Part shown: piece by piece, positions 6,791-15,484 of the stretch
How the letters are laid out: each line of letters begins with the position of its first letter
Numbering within the stretch: position 1 is the first letter of the stretch
Assembly (NCBI GenBank): GCA_900546385.1
Contig: URCT01000023.1
Location: 1-26,501 of the forward strand
Source of the DNA: an uncultured Eubacteriales bacterium
GTDB lineage: Bacteria > Bacillota > Clostridia > Oscillospirales > CAG-382
Length of the DNA stretch: 26,501 bases
Direction: 5' to 3'
Position numbers and translations under genes: made by a program
The notes under the pieces: generated by a model
What the model was told of the DNA's origin: nothing
Database searches by the model: none
What the model saw: the letters and a program-made list of their open reading frames with translations, nothing else

Positions 6791-8002
6791 ATGCATAAAT
6801 TAACTTATAAGCACACCGTGCTTGCCTGCTATCTCACCTACATCACCAGTGCCGTTTCCAACAATCTGGTGCCGCTTTTATTTGTCACCTTCAACAAGCA
6901 GTTCGGGCTGACGCTCGACAAGCTTGCCTTTATTATCACCATGAATTTCGGCATCCAGATTTTTGTGGATCTTGCCGGCGCAAAATTTGCCGACCGCATC
7001 GGCTACAAAAAGCTTGTTATGACGGCACAGCTGTTTGACGCGGTCGGTCTTGCCTTTCTCGGCATTCTGCCGCGCGTTCTGCCAAACCCATATGTCGGGA
7101 TCATTCTCGCGGCGGTCTTTTATGCCGTCGGCAGCGGCCTTACCGAGGTCGTGATCAGCCCCATCGTGGAAGCCATCCCGAACGATGGCAGCGTCAAGGC
7201 CTCCGCCATGAGTCTTTTGCACTCGTTCTATTGTTGGGGACACGTGTTGATGGTGGTGGTGACCACACTGTTCTTCAAGATATTCGGCATTGAAAACTGG
7301 AGCGTCATCTGCTGCCTTTGGGCGATTTTGCCGCTTGTCAACTTTGTATTCTACATTTTCGTGCCGATCGCCCAGTTAAACGACAACGACGAGGGCGAAC
7401 CGCTGCCGCTCGGCAAGCTGTTCACCGTCAAAATTTTATGGGTCTTCATGCTGCTCATGCTCTGTTCGGGTGCCGCGGAGCAGGCCATGAGCCAATGGGC
7501 AAGCTTTTTTGCCGAAACCGAGCTTGGCGTGAGCAAGCAGGTGGCAGACCTTCTCGGCCCGTGTATGTTCGCCGTGGCGATGGGCGCGGCACGCGTGCTG
7601 TTTGCCGCACTTAAAAAGTTAGATATCCGCGTCGGGCTTCTTATCAGCTCGGTGCTTTGCATCATCAGCTATCTGATTGCCGCCTTTGCGCCCTCGTTCC
7701 TCGCGCTTGCCGGCTGCACGCTTTGCGGCTTTTCGGTCGGCATTCTGTGGCCGGGCGTGCTCAGCCTTTCGGCAAAGACCTATAAGGCCGGCGGCACAGC
7801 AATGTTTGCGATTCTCGCCTTATTCGGCGATGTCGGCTGCTTTGTCGGGCCGGAGGCGGTGGCACGCTTTTCCACGGCACTTGCCGGAACGGGCGAACCG
7901 AGTGTGAAAACCGGTCTGATGCTTGCCATCGTGTTCCCGCTATACATTCTTTTATGCACGTTTGCACTGCTGGCCGTCGATCGGAAAGAGAAGCATTCAT
8001 GA
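6791..8002 (+). CDS. Major facilitator superfamily transporter
   Basis: A 403-residue protein with about twelve hydrophobic helices and a central cytoplasmic loop (LNDNDEGEPLPLGKLFT). It has the MFS loop 2-3 motif in the form AGAKFADRIGYKKLV (residues about 60-74), close to the G-x-x-x-D-R-x-G-x-[KR] consensus. It is an inner-membrane secondary transporter. The sequence does not reveal the substrate, though the helix pattern resembles sugar or small-metabolite MFS carriers. The only in-frame start is ATG 6791 (a stop lies at 6779); it has no close ribosome binding site, and the nearest SD is bridged by a hairpin. The stop overlaps the start of the VanZ gene by ATGA, so the two are translationally coupled. 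Confidence 0.85.
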   Translation: MHKLTYKHTVLACYLTYITSAVSNNLVPLLFVTFNKQFGLTLDKLAFIITMNFGIQIFVDLAGAKFADRIGYKKLVMTAQLFDAVGLAFLGILPRVLPNPYVGIILAAVFYAVGSGLTEVVISPIVEAIPNDGSVKASAMSLLHSFYCWGHVLMVVVTTLFFKIFGIENWSVICCLWAILPLVNFVFYIFVPIAQLNDNDEGEPLPLGKLFTVKILWVFMLLMLCSGAAEQAMSQWASFFAETELGVSKQVADLLGPCMFAVAMGAARVLFAALKKLDIRVGLLISSVLCIISYLIAAFAPSFLALAGCTLCGFSVGILWPGVLSLSAKTYKAGGTAMFAILALFGDVGCFVGPEAVARFSTALAGTGEPSVKTGLMLAIVFPLYILLCTFALLAVDRKEKHS

Positions 8003-8484
8003 GACCAGCCAAAAAGCGGCTTTGGGCATTTCTCTTTGCCGCGTATGCGCTTGTCATGCTGTGGCTGTTATACGGACAGCGCGCGCGGATTGTTTTCCCG
8101 TCAGCCGGTGCATATTATGGGGACTATCTTCTGCGGTTGCGGCAGACCTACAATCTTGTGCCGTTTAAGACGGTGGTTTCCTTTATACGGCTCTTAACAG
8201 CCAGCCGTTCGGCATATCTTGTGCGGCACGCATTTGTCAATTTAGCCGGAAACATCGTGCTGTTCGTGCCGCTCGGGCTTTTTCTGCCATATTTCTTTCC
8301 GAAGCTGCGCCGCTTTGGCCGATTTGTCGGCACGACGGCGGCCATCATCGCGGCGGTCGAGCTTTTGCAATGGCTCACGCTCTTGGGCAGTGCGGATATC
8401 GACGATTTGATTTTGAACGTACTCGGCGCGTCGGCAGGCTTTGCCGTCGGAAAGCTGTGGGAACGCAAAAAAATAAACCGGTAA
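7999..8484 (+). CDS. VanZ-family membrane protein
   Basis: A 161-residue protein with about four helices. It contains the VanZ signatures FVNLAGNIVLFVPLGLFLPYFFP (about residues 76-98) and ELLQWLTLLGSADIDDLILNVLGASAGF, including the [DN]xDDxxxNxxG pattern. VanZ proteins were named for teicoplanin resistance, but most family members have unknown roles in the envelope. I chose ATG 7999, which overlaps the MFS stop (ATGA) and follows GGAAAGAG by eight bases; longer starts fall inside the MFS gene. Coupling to the MFS gene suggests a shared role, which is inference. A strong terminator follows. Confidence 0.88.
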   Translation: MRPAKKRLWAFLFAAYALVMLWLLYGQRARIVFPSAGAYYGDYLLRLRQTYNLVPFKTVVSFIRLLTASRSAYLVRHAFVNLAGNIVLFVPLGLFLPYFFPKLRRFGRFVGTTAAIIAAVELLQWLTLLGSADIDDLILNVLGASAGFAVGKLWERKKINR

Positions 8485-8491
8485 AAGATAG

Positions 8492-8526
8492 AACAGCAGG
8501 AGTTTTTCCACTCCTGCTGTTTTGTC
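8492..8526 (+). terminator. Terminator after the VanZ gene
   Basis: AACAGCAGGAGT pairs with ACTCCTGCTGTT around TTTTCC, then continues into TTTGTCTT. The stem is twelve pairs without mismatch. Confidence 0.9.
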
Positions 8527-8583
8527 TTAATGGAATCTTAATTGCTTGTTTTTGCAAAAAACGGGATTTTTGCCGGAAAAGTA

Positions 8584-8592
8584 TGGTATACT
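8584..8592 (+). promoter_or_regulatory. Extended -10 promoter of the hydrolase gene
   Basis: TGGTATACT is a TGn extended -10 element followed directly by TATACT. No good -35 lies 17 bp upstream, as expected for extended -10 promoters. It places the transcript start near 8599 and rules out upstream translation starts for the hydrolase. Confidence 0.6.
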
Positions 8593-8629
8593 AAGAAAAA
8601 AGATGAACACGTGCGGAGGTCATGCCTTT

Positions 8630-9553
8630 ATGGAACTGTATCACAACGTTTTTTCGCTTGCATCCCATCATGACAACCTAAGCCTTTCGGTGCTGTCCGT
8701 TGTTCCCGAAAAGCCCAAAGCCGTCGTACAGCTTGCACACGGAATGTGTGAACACAAAGAGCGGTATCTGCCGTTTATGCGCTTTCTTGCCGAAAACGGC
8801 TATGCCGCCTTCTTAAACGACCACCGCGGCCACGGCGAAAGCGTGCGCGATGCGGCCGACCTCGGTTATTTCTATGACGGCGGTGCGCGTGCGCTCATCG
8901 ACGATATGCACCTTTTGACCGCACATATCAAAAGCAGCTATCCGTCGCTACCGCTTGCCCTGTTCGGCCACAGCATGGGTTCTCTTGCCGTGCGGTGCTA
9001 TACCAAACGCTATGACAAGGATATCCGCGCCTTGCTTGTGTGCGGTTCGCCGAGTGCCAACGCCTTTATCGGCGTGATGAAAAAAGTGGACGATCTTCTC
9101 ATCCGCGCCAAAGGTGAACGCGCCCGCAGTCCGGTCATCGACGCCGTGTTTTCGGGTGCTTTCCAGGCACGCTTTCGTTCCGAGGGCATCGAAAACGCCT
9201 GGCTTTCCGCCAACCGTGCCAATGTCGAGGCCTACAACGCCGATCCGCTATGCCATTTTACCTTCACGTTAAACGGCTACAAGGCGCTGCTCGATCTGTT
9301 AACGGATGCTTACAGCGACAGCGGCTGGAGATTAGAAAATCCTCAGCTGCCGATTCGGTTTCTTTCGGGTGCGAACGACCCCTGCATGGTCAATCGCGCG
9401 TCGTTCGGCAGAGCAGTCGACCATATGCGAAGGGTCGGTTATTCAAACGTTTCCTCGCGGCTGTTTGACGGTATGCGGCACGAGATTCTAAACGAGACCG
9501 AGAAAGAAGCCGTGTATGCCGATGTTTTGGATTTTCTGAACAATACTCTTTGA
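8630..9553 (+). CDS. Alpha/beta hydrolase, monoglyceride-lipase-like (Hydrolase_4)
   Basis: A 307-residue serine hydrolase. The HGMCEHKERY segment (37-46) supplies the oxyanion region, DHRGHGES (64-71) is typical of lysophospholipase/monoglyceride lipases, and the nucleophile is Ser115 in GHSMGS. The other triad members are Asp250 (GANDPCMV) and His284 (GMRHEILNE). A lid-like helical insert lies between about 145 and 215. There is no signal peptide, so it acts in the cytoplasm, probably on acylglycerols or other short esters. I chose ATG 8630 because GGAGGT (8615-8620) lies nine bases upstream and an extended -10 promoter overlaps the longer N-terminal extension. It is monocistronic, between two strong terminators. 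Confidence 0.9.
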   Translation: MELYHNVFSLASHHDNLSLSVLSVVPEKPKAVVQLAHGMCEHKERYLPFMRFLAENGYAAFLNDHRGHGESVRDAADLGYFYDGGARALIDDMHLLTAHIKSSYPSLPLALFGHSMGSLAVRCYTKRYDKDIRALLVCGSPSANAFIGVMKKVDDLLIRAKGERARSPVIDAVFSGAFQARFRSEGIENAWLSANRANVEAYNADPLCHFTFTLNGYKALLDLLTDAYSDSGWRLENPQLPIRFLSGANDPCMVNRASFGRAVDHMRRVGYSNVSSRLFDGMRHEILNETEKEAVYADVLDFLNNTL

Positions 9554-9567
9554 AGCGTCATATAAAA

Positions 9568-9611
9568 GCCGCCGGAACTCGGGAAAACCCGAATTCCGGC
9601 GGCGCTTTTTT
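9568..9611. terminator. Bidirectional terminator between convergent genes
   Basis: GCCGCCGGAA-C-TCGGG pairs with CCCGA-A-TTCCGGCGGC around AAAA, an 18-position stem with one mismatch. A T-run follows on the plus strand (9606-9611) and a weaker one (TTTTATA) on the minus strand. It separates the hydrolase from the SLH protein gene. Confidence 0.9.
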
Positions 9612-9625
9612 ATGGCTTGAAGTGC

Positions 9626-12600
9626 TTATTCTTTGGGCGTTTCAGTCACGACAACATTGTCGAGAAGGAACCCGACGCCGAGCTTATTCACCGGGTCGGT
9701 ATAGAACGCCAAGATGTCCTCGCCTCTGCTGCGGCTCTTATCGCTGACGGTGAAGTCAAATGCAAAGTGCGTCCAGCCGTCGCCATAGGTGGTGACAATA
9801 CGCGAAACGACGTGGTCTTTGGAGCCGGCCGGATCGGTGTACTGTGCGTTGCAGAGAACCGTTACCTTGAAATCATCGGCAAGGTTTTTATCATCGCCGA
9901 GTGTATACGCGCGCACGTCGCATTCCACGTGGTATTTCGCACCGGCCTTGTAGCGAACGTTCTGCGTTCCGTAAACCCATTCTTGCACTTTCGGATCTTT
10001 CGGCAAGAAATAGTAGCAGTGATTGTCCTTATTAAGCGGATCTTCCATGATACCGCTTTCGCCCCAAGCCTTAAAGGCTACGTTGGAGGTGTTCTCCGCA
10101 TCGCCGTTCTGAAGCGTGAAGGGTTCTTTATCCGGGTCAACGTAAACATAATCCGGATCTTCCACAAAGCGCAGGTAGTCCACATCCATGGTGCCGCCGG
10201 CATTGAACGGGTCAAAGCGGAGCTGGGTGATGGTGTCCTTCCACAGCGGCTGATTTGCAGTGTTATAGGAGAATTCCATCCATTCGCCGTTTGAGGAAGC
10301 CGACGGGAGGCCGATCTTCAAGGTTTTGGATTCGCTCCAGGTGGAGTCTTTATCCGTAATGAAGTAGAGAGTGAGCTGCTGCTTATTGTCCGAATAGTGT
10401 TCATAGCGAACGCGGTATTCGAGTGTTTTATACTTGGCGGCAGGCATGGAGACCTTGGCGGAGTGCATCATCGGGTCTGCGTGCTTTTCCTGCGACACGG
10501 TCGCAAGCGACAGATAGCCTTCCGAAACAAGCATGGTCATCGAGTCGGACGACCAGCCTTCTGCGTCGCCTGCCATGTTGAATTCGTAGTCGCCGACCTT
10601 GCGGTTCGCAACTTCCTTGTAGTATTCCTTTTGGTCTGTGTCAACCGAAACAACGCCATCCGCAATTGAATAGGTGAAGCCGATATCTTCGCACAGCTTC
10701 TTAATCGGAAGAAGCGGCAGTCCGTCGAATTTTTCAAGCTTGTAGCCGAGCGACTTCTTTTCGCCGTCCAGCGTGTAGGAATCGCTGCCGACCGTGTAAA
10801 CAACGGTGTGCTTGGTGAAGTTGAGCGTCAGAACGCCGTTTTCCTTGTCCCAAACATAGTAGGTGTTGAGACGGAAATCCATGCCGACCGACGGGTCAAA
10901 CGGAACGAGAACATCGCCGTTTTCAGCCGTCTGATACGGAAGCTTCATTTCAAAGGTAAGACCGTTGATGGTCATATCCTTGGAGGCTTTTTCGGGAGCA
11001 GCCATAAATTCGACCGATTTGATGGTCATTTCAACGTCGGCAACCGAGCACGGGTCGAAACGCAAGCCGATGAGATCGCCTGTCCAGTTGGGGCAGTCGC
11101 TCATGACAAACAGATATTGCTTCATATCGTCGCTGTCGGTCGTAAGGGTACGGGCTTGCGCCTCCGTCCACTTCGAACCGGCTTCGGTGGTAAAGAAGAG
11201 CTGCATATTGTGGCCCTTCGGAATCTTGGCAGTCACACGGACAGCCGAAACCTTGCTAAGATCGACCTCAAAGCCGATGTCGTTAATCTGAAGAATCGGG
11301 TCAGTACCGGATGACGTACCGGTAACGCCGTTTTCATCCTTGACGTAGCCTTCCTTGAACGACCAAACGTTGAGCTTGTCGACCTTGCCGTATTCGATCG
11401 AGGAAACGACCTCTAAGGCGCTTTCGTCTAACTTTTCGGTGTAGTAGCCTTCTTTGCGCAACAGTCTGCGGTATTGCGGATACAGGCGGTTGATGCGTGT
11501 AAGCTGCGCTTCGGTCGGAACGGTATTGACGGAGGCGTCCGCCTTTTCGTCGGTATAGGCTTCGCGAAGCACATCGAGATACTGGAAGCCCTTTTCGTCG
11601 GTAGTCGGCATGATGTAGGTGCCTTCACCGTATTCGTTCCAGGTCGAGAGCATCATGAAGTTTTCCTGCCACTTTTCCTTCGGATAGTTCGGGAAGTATT
11701 CGTCCTTGACCCACTTTTGAGCGGCGGCAAAGTCTTCCTTGCTCATCATCGGGTAGCGTTCGCCGTGCCACGGAATGCTGTTGAAGCCGACCGAAATGGT
11801 CGGAACGGTGTAAACCGAACCCTGCTTGGCACTGGCGAGGATTGAGTTTGTATTGACATTCAGCTGATAGCCGTTGTTGCCCCAGTTGTAAGCATAGCAG
11901 CCGTCAAAGCCCATATCGGCTGCCGCTTGAGAGGAAGTACCGCAGACAAGATAGATCATGCCGTCAAAGCCGATCTTCTTAACTTCTTCTTCGAGGTAAT
12001 CGAAGCATTCTTTCACTTTAGCGTTGCCGCCGCCGAGACGTTCGGCAATCTTATTTGCGCCGAACACGCAGAGCACCGGCTTGTTGTCGATGACGATGTG
12101 ACGCGGATCTTTGAAGAAGTTTTCGATGAAGTAGGGAACATAGTCGTTCTTCCAGGCTTCAAAGCTGTCCGGCGAAGAAGCGTTTGCCGTTTCCCAAATG
12201 ACGCAGAACTTGGACATGTCGGAATATTCTGCATTCATAAAGCCGTCGTAGAGGTGGTTGCGGCCGAGGTTCTGCGGACCGCTTGTGGAGTTAAAGTAGA
12301 CGCAGTAAGCACCAAAATCGATACCGTGTTCCACAAGGTATTTGATTTCCCAGTCAGCCGTTTCGGGATTCTGCTCGTCGTAATAACCGAGAACCGGATG
12401 CGGATCGTCGAACGGCGAAATGCAGCTCCAGCCGTAGTGACCGCCGTTGGTCCACAGCGAGCAGACGTTCATGCCGACCGTGTATTTTTCCTCACCCTTC
12501 GGAACGGTGGGCTTTGGAACATAGTCTTCGCGTTCCCATTTGCGGAAGACACGGAAGCTGTTTAAGGTCGGAACGGTTTCGGAAGCGTTGGAAATGAAAA

Positions 12601-14200
12601 GGTTGTCTGCCGAGGTGGCTGCTTCGGCAAACGGAACTTCGCCGACGTTTCTTCCGTTGATTTTAATGACAGCTTTCTGCGAATCGGTATCCGCCTCTAC
12701 ACGAAGGCGATAGTACAGGTTTGCGTAGTAGTTTTCGTAGACCTTTTCGCCGTTTGCATAGAAGTTCTTGTCGTCGGTGGTGAAGGTCACAAGATTCTTT
12801 GCGCCGCTGCGAAGCGAATAGGTAATGCTTTCGGCTTTCGGCAGCAAGAAATACATTTCGGCAATAACGTTTCCGCTGATCGGGTTAAACGAACGGACAG
12901 CCGAAACATCCTTTTCTAACTTGTCAGTGACCGAACCGTCGGATTTGACCCAACCCTTTTTCGTATCTAAATTCTCTCTTACAGCATAGTTGACATCAAT
13001 GTAAGTCGGGCTTAAGGCAACCGTTGCGGTGCTCTTTTCGGTGGTGGCAAAGCGGAAGTTTAAGATGTTGGTCTTGTCACCGCTTGTCAAAAGCGGATGC
13101 GTGCCGCAGAGCGTTTCGTTAATGTAAGTGGTCGAACGGTTGTTGTCGAGATCGACATAAATAAGGAATCTGAAATTGCGGTCGGTTTCGGAGATCTCGT
13201 AAATTGCGGTATACGTGCCGTCAGCGTTCAGAATTTTCCAAACACCGTCAACGATTTCAATGCGGTAAACCGATTCATCGGCATCGTTGCGGTATTCGAG
13301 ATAAACGCCGTCGCCGCCGGTAGCCGAAAGCATCGTGGAAAGACGAAGCACACCGGTGGTCGTTTTGTTGATCTCACGGATCATGGCTGTGCCGGCTTCG
13401 GTGGAGATATCCACCAGCGAGCCGTAGGTGGAAGTCAGCGAGCTTCTCGGCGAGCCGCCGCGGTTGTCAAGCACCCAGCCGGAGTTGATACCCTCTTTGC
13501 TGCCGTTGAAGGTAGCGGTGGTCACGAGCAGATACGCATCGTCGTCGGAAATCTTGTCAAGCGTCTTTTTTAATCTGTTTTCCGGCAACGCTACACGGTT
13601 GATAATAGCAGCCGATTCCGCGCGTGTGATATTGTCCTCCGGACGGAAGTTGCCGTAGGAATCGCTTCCCATGACAACACCGGCTTTGTACAGCGTCAGA
13701 AGCTCTTTTTCGTAGGTCTGCTTGGTGGAAACGTCCGGAATGGCGGTCACGTCGTTTTTGGCGGCAAAATAGCCTTCCGGCATAGCCTTTTCGAAAATGA
13801 CGGCTACTTCATAGCGTTTTGCCGGGCGGTCGAAGCTGTCGAACTGGCCTTGCGCCACAAAGCCCTTGGACACGGCGTAGTTGACATACGGCGTGTACCA
13901 TTCGCCGCCGGTGGACGTGTCGATGGTCTCGCCTGCGTTGATGGCCGCCGCGCGGCTTGCCATGGTGATGGCTTCGGCTACGGTGACGTCGCCGTCGGGT
14001 GCGAAAAGACCGCCGCCCGTGCCGTTCATGAGACCGAGCTCAAAGGCACTTGCAACTTCGGTCGCGTACCATTCGGTTGCCGGCACGTCGGTAAACTGCC
14101 CTTCGGTGTAGGTGCCGGTTTTAGCAAACGCGGCCGACGCCGATACGGCAAGAGCACCGGCGAGGATCGCACCGATAATGGCTCTTTTGGATAGAAACAT
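9626..14200 (-). CDS. SLH-anchored multidomain surface protein with GH99/WbsX-like catalytic domain
   Basis: A 1524-residue exported protein. Order: signal peptide 1-26 (KRAIIGAILAGALAVSASAAFA); three SLH domains at about 35-200 (FTDVPATEWY, GEWYTPYVNYAVSKGF, NITRAESAAIINR) that would bind secondary wall polymer; a beta-rich LamG-like region at about 205-560. Then a GH99/WbsX-like TIM barrel at about 575-885 (VLGYYDEQNPETADWEIKYLVEHGIDFG...TWNEYGEGTYI), a beta domain at about 900-1080, a copper-amine-oxidase-like stalk domain at about 1090-1187 and a CBM4/9-like domain from about 1365. Glu856 and Glu859 of NEYGEG align with the NEWHEG glutamates of GH99 endomannosidases. It probably cleaves or binds mannose-type or complex glycans at the cell surface. 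ATG 14200 follows AAGGAGG. It is monocistronic with its own promoter. Substrate is unknown. Confidence 0.8.
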   Translation of the reverse strand: MFLSKRAIIGAILAGALAVSASAAFAKTGTYTEGQFTDVPATEWYATEVASAFELGLMNGTGGGLFAPDGDVTVAEAITMASRAAAINAGETIDTSTGGEWYTPYVNYAVSKGFVAQGQFDSFDRPAKRYEVAVIFEKAMPEGYFAAKNDVTAIPDVSTKQTYEKELLTLYKAGVVMGSDSYGNFRPEDNITRAESAAIINRVALPENRLKKTLDKISDDDAYLLVTTATFNGSKEGINSGWVLDNRGGSPRSSLTSTYGSLVDISTEAGTAMIREINKTTTGVLRLSTMLSATGGDGVYLEYRNDADESVYRIEIVDGVWKILNADGTYTAIYEISETDRNFRFLIYVDLDNNRSTTYINETLCGTHPLLTSGDKTNILNFRFATTEKSTATVALSPTYIDVNYAVRENLDTKKGWVKSDGSVTDKLEKDVSAVRSFNPISGNVIAEMYFLLPKAESITYSLRSGAKNLVTFTTDDKNFYANGEKVYENYYANLYYRLRVEADTDSQKAVIKINGRNVGEVPFAEAATSADNLFISNASETVPTLNSFRVFRKWEREDYVPKPTVPKGEEKYTVGMNVCSLWTNGGHYGWSCISPFDDPHPVLGYYDEQNPETADWEIKYLVEHGIDFGAYCVYFNSTSGPQNLGRNHLYDGFMNAEYSDMSKFCVIWETANASSPDSFEAWKNDYVPYFIENFFKDPRHIVIDNKPVLCVFGANKIAERLGGGNAKVKECFDYLEEEVKKIGFDGMIYLVCGTSSQAAADMGFDGCYAYNWGNNGYQLNVNTNSILASAKQGSVYTVPTISVGFNSIPWHGERYPMMSKEDFAAAQKWVKDEYFPNYPKEKWQENFMMLSTWNEYGEGTYIMPTTDEKGFQYLDVLREAYTDEKADASVNTVPTEAQLTRINRLYPQYRRLLRKEGYYTEKLDESALEVVSSIEYGKVDKLNVWSFKEGYVKDENGVTGTSSGTDPILQINDIGFEVDLSKVSAVRVTAKIPKGHNMQLFFTTEAGSKWTEAQARTLTTDSDDMKQYLFVMSDCPNWTGDLIGLRFDPCSVADVEMTIKSVEFMAAPEKASKDMTINGLTFEMKLPYQTAENGDVLVPFDPSVGMDFRLNTYYVWDKENGVLTLNFTKHTVVYTVGSDSYTLDGEKKSLGYKLEKFDGLPLLPIKKLCEDIGFTYSIADGVVSVDTDQKEYYKEVANRKVGDYEFNMAGDAEGWSSDSMTMLVSEGYLSLATVSQEKHADPMMHSAKVSMPAAKYKTLEYRVRYEHYSDNKQQLTLYFITDKDSTWSESKTLKIGLPSASSNGEWMEFSYNTANQPLWKDTITQLRFDPFNAGGTMDVDYLRFVEDPDYVYVDPDKEPFTLQNGDAENTSNVAFKAWGESGIMEDPLNKDNHCYYFLPKDPKVQEWVYGTQNVRYKAGAKYHVECDVRAYTLGDDKNLADDFKVTVLCNAQYTDPAGSKDHVVSRIVTTYGDGWTHFAFDFTVSDKSRSRGEDILAFYTDPVNKLGVGFLLDNVVVTETPKE

Positions 14201-14241
14201 ACGTTTATCCTCCTTTTTCTGAGTGGGTTTTTGATAATATC

Positions 14242-14270
14242 ATTATACACAAAAATCGGCCGTTCGTCAA
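14242..14270 (-). promoter_or_regulatory. Promoter of the SLH protein gene
   Basis: On the minus strand: TTGACG (14265-14270), 17-bp spacer, TATAAT (14242-14247). It lies about 40 bases before the start codon, consistent with strong expression of a surface protein. Confidence 0.8.
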
Positions 14271-14533
14271 GGGGCTTTTCGGCAATATGATGGTATTTTT
14301 TTTGTATCATTTTTGCTGTTATTTGTCTTATTTTGCTATTTTTCAAAATCGGCAGATTTCGAGCGGTTTTGGCAGTCCCGATGACGGTTTCCCGGCGGAC
14401 GGCAGCAGGCAGGTGTTTTGCATAAAATTTGTGCATATTTGCATAAATTCTCTGACAAATCCGTCAATTTTGCAAAATCACTGCATAAACAGGAAAATAC
14501 TCTGTATATTTTGACAAAAATCGTCAAAAAGCC
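14271..14533. promoter_or_regulatory. AT-rich divergent intergenic region with repeated boxes
   Basis: There is no gene here. It separates the SLH gene from the ABC importer. It contains three copies of TGCATAAA (14419, 14440, 14482), a near-palindrome TGCATAAAATTTGTGCA (14419-14435), and two TGAC...GTCA inverted boxes (14453-14466 and 14512-14526), the second directly upstream of the importer -35. The crowding suggests binding by at least one regulator, but none can be named. Confidence 0.5.
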
Positions 14534-14561
14534 TTGACAAATCCAAAAAAGCGTATATAAT
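14534..14561 (+). promoter_or_regulatory. Promoter of the amino-acid ABC importer
   Basis: TTGACA (14534-14539), 16-bp spacer, TATAAT (14556-14561). The transcript would start near 14568 and the binding-protein start codon is at 14606. Confidence 0.85.
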
Positions 14562-14605
14562 AGTACGTGCAATTCAAAAAAGATGAAAAAAAGAGGTAAA
14601 AAACA

Positions 14606-15454
14606 ATGAAAAAAGTACTTGCAGTTCTGTTGGCTGTTATGATGGTATTTGCCATTGCAGCCTGCACAAAAAAGGACACCGTAACGGATGACAAAACGCC
14701 GGAAAATGACGTTCAGGCTCCGGCAGACGACACCAGCGACGAAAACACCAACGACGAACAGACTCCGGCAGACGACACGACCGATAACGACACGCTCGTG
14801 ATGGCTACCAACGCTTACTTCAAGCCGTATGAATATTACGAAGGCGACAAGATCGTCGGTATCGATGCTGAAATCGCCGAAGCAATCGCTGAAAAGCTCG
14901 GCAAGACCTTGAAAATTGAAGATATGCAGTTTGATTCCATTCTGACCGCTGTCCAAGAAGGCTCTGTCGATTTCGGTATGGCCGGTATGACGGTTACCGA
15001 AGAAAGACTTGAAAGCGTCAACTTCACCTCCAGCTACGCAACCGGTATTCAGTCGGTTATCGTTAAAGAAGATTCTCCCATCACCTCGGTTGACGACCTC
15101 TTCGCAGACGGCGCAGAGTACAAGGCAGGCGTTCAGCTCGGCACGACCGGCGACGGCTACTGCACCGGCGACCTCGGCAAAGACCGCGTTAATCAGTTCT
15201 CCAACGCAAACGAAGCCGTTCTTGCCCTTATCGGCGGCTCGGTTGACTGCGTCGTTATCGACAACGAACCGGCAAAGGCACTTGTTGCTGCCAACGAAGG
15301 CTTGAAGATCCTCGACACCTCCTATGCGGACGAAGATTACGCTATCTGCGTTGCCAAGGAAAACACCGCACTTTTAGACGAGCTCAACAAAGCAATTGAT
15401 GAACTGACCGCTGACGGCACCATCGATGCCATTGTTGCAAAGTACATCAAGTAA
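14606..15454 (+). CDS. Amino-acid ABC transporter substrate-binding lipoprotein
   Basis: A 282-residue lipoprotein. The signal ends in FAIAAC with the lipidated Cys at 20. An acidic Asp/Glu/Thr-rich linker (about 21-62) follows, then a family 3 solute-binding domain: ATNAYFKPYEYYEGDKIVGIDAEIAEAIAEKLG, FDSILTAVQEGSVDFGMAGMTVTEER, GVQLGTTGDGY and VIDNEPAKALV. Family 3 proteins bind polar amino acids. The conserved Arg after MTVTEER and the Asp in VIDNEPA are typical alpha-amino/carboxylate contacts. ATG 14606 follows AGAGGT at eight bases. It heads an operon with a permease and an ATPase, and a stable hairpin after the stop may raise its relative expression. The exact ligand is not readable. 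Confidence 0.92.
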   Translation: MKKVLAVLLAVMMVFAIAACTKKDTVTDDKTPENDVQAPADDTSDENTNDEQTPADDTTDNDTLVMATNAYFKPYEYYEGDKIVGIDAEIAEAIAEKLGKTLKIEDMQFDSILTAVQEGSVDFGMAGMTVTEERLESVNFTSSYATGIQSVIVKEDSPITSVDDLFADGAEYKAGVQLGTTGDGYCTGDLGKDRVNQFSNANEAVLALIGGSVDCVVIDNEPAKALVAANEGLKILDTSYADEDYAICVAKENTALLDELNKAIDELTADGTIDAIVAKYIK

Positions 15455-15484
15455 TTCGGATTTTTCAAACATCGGAATAACGCG

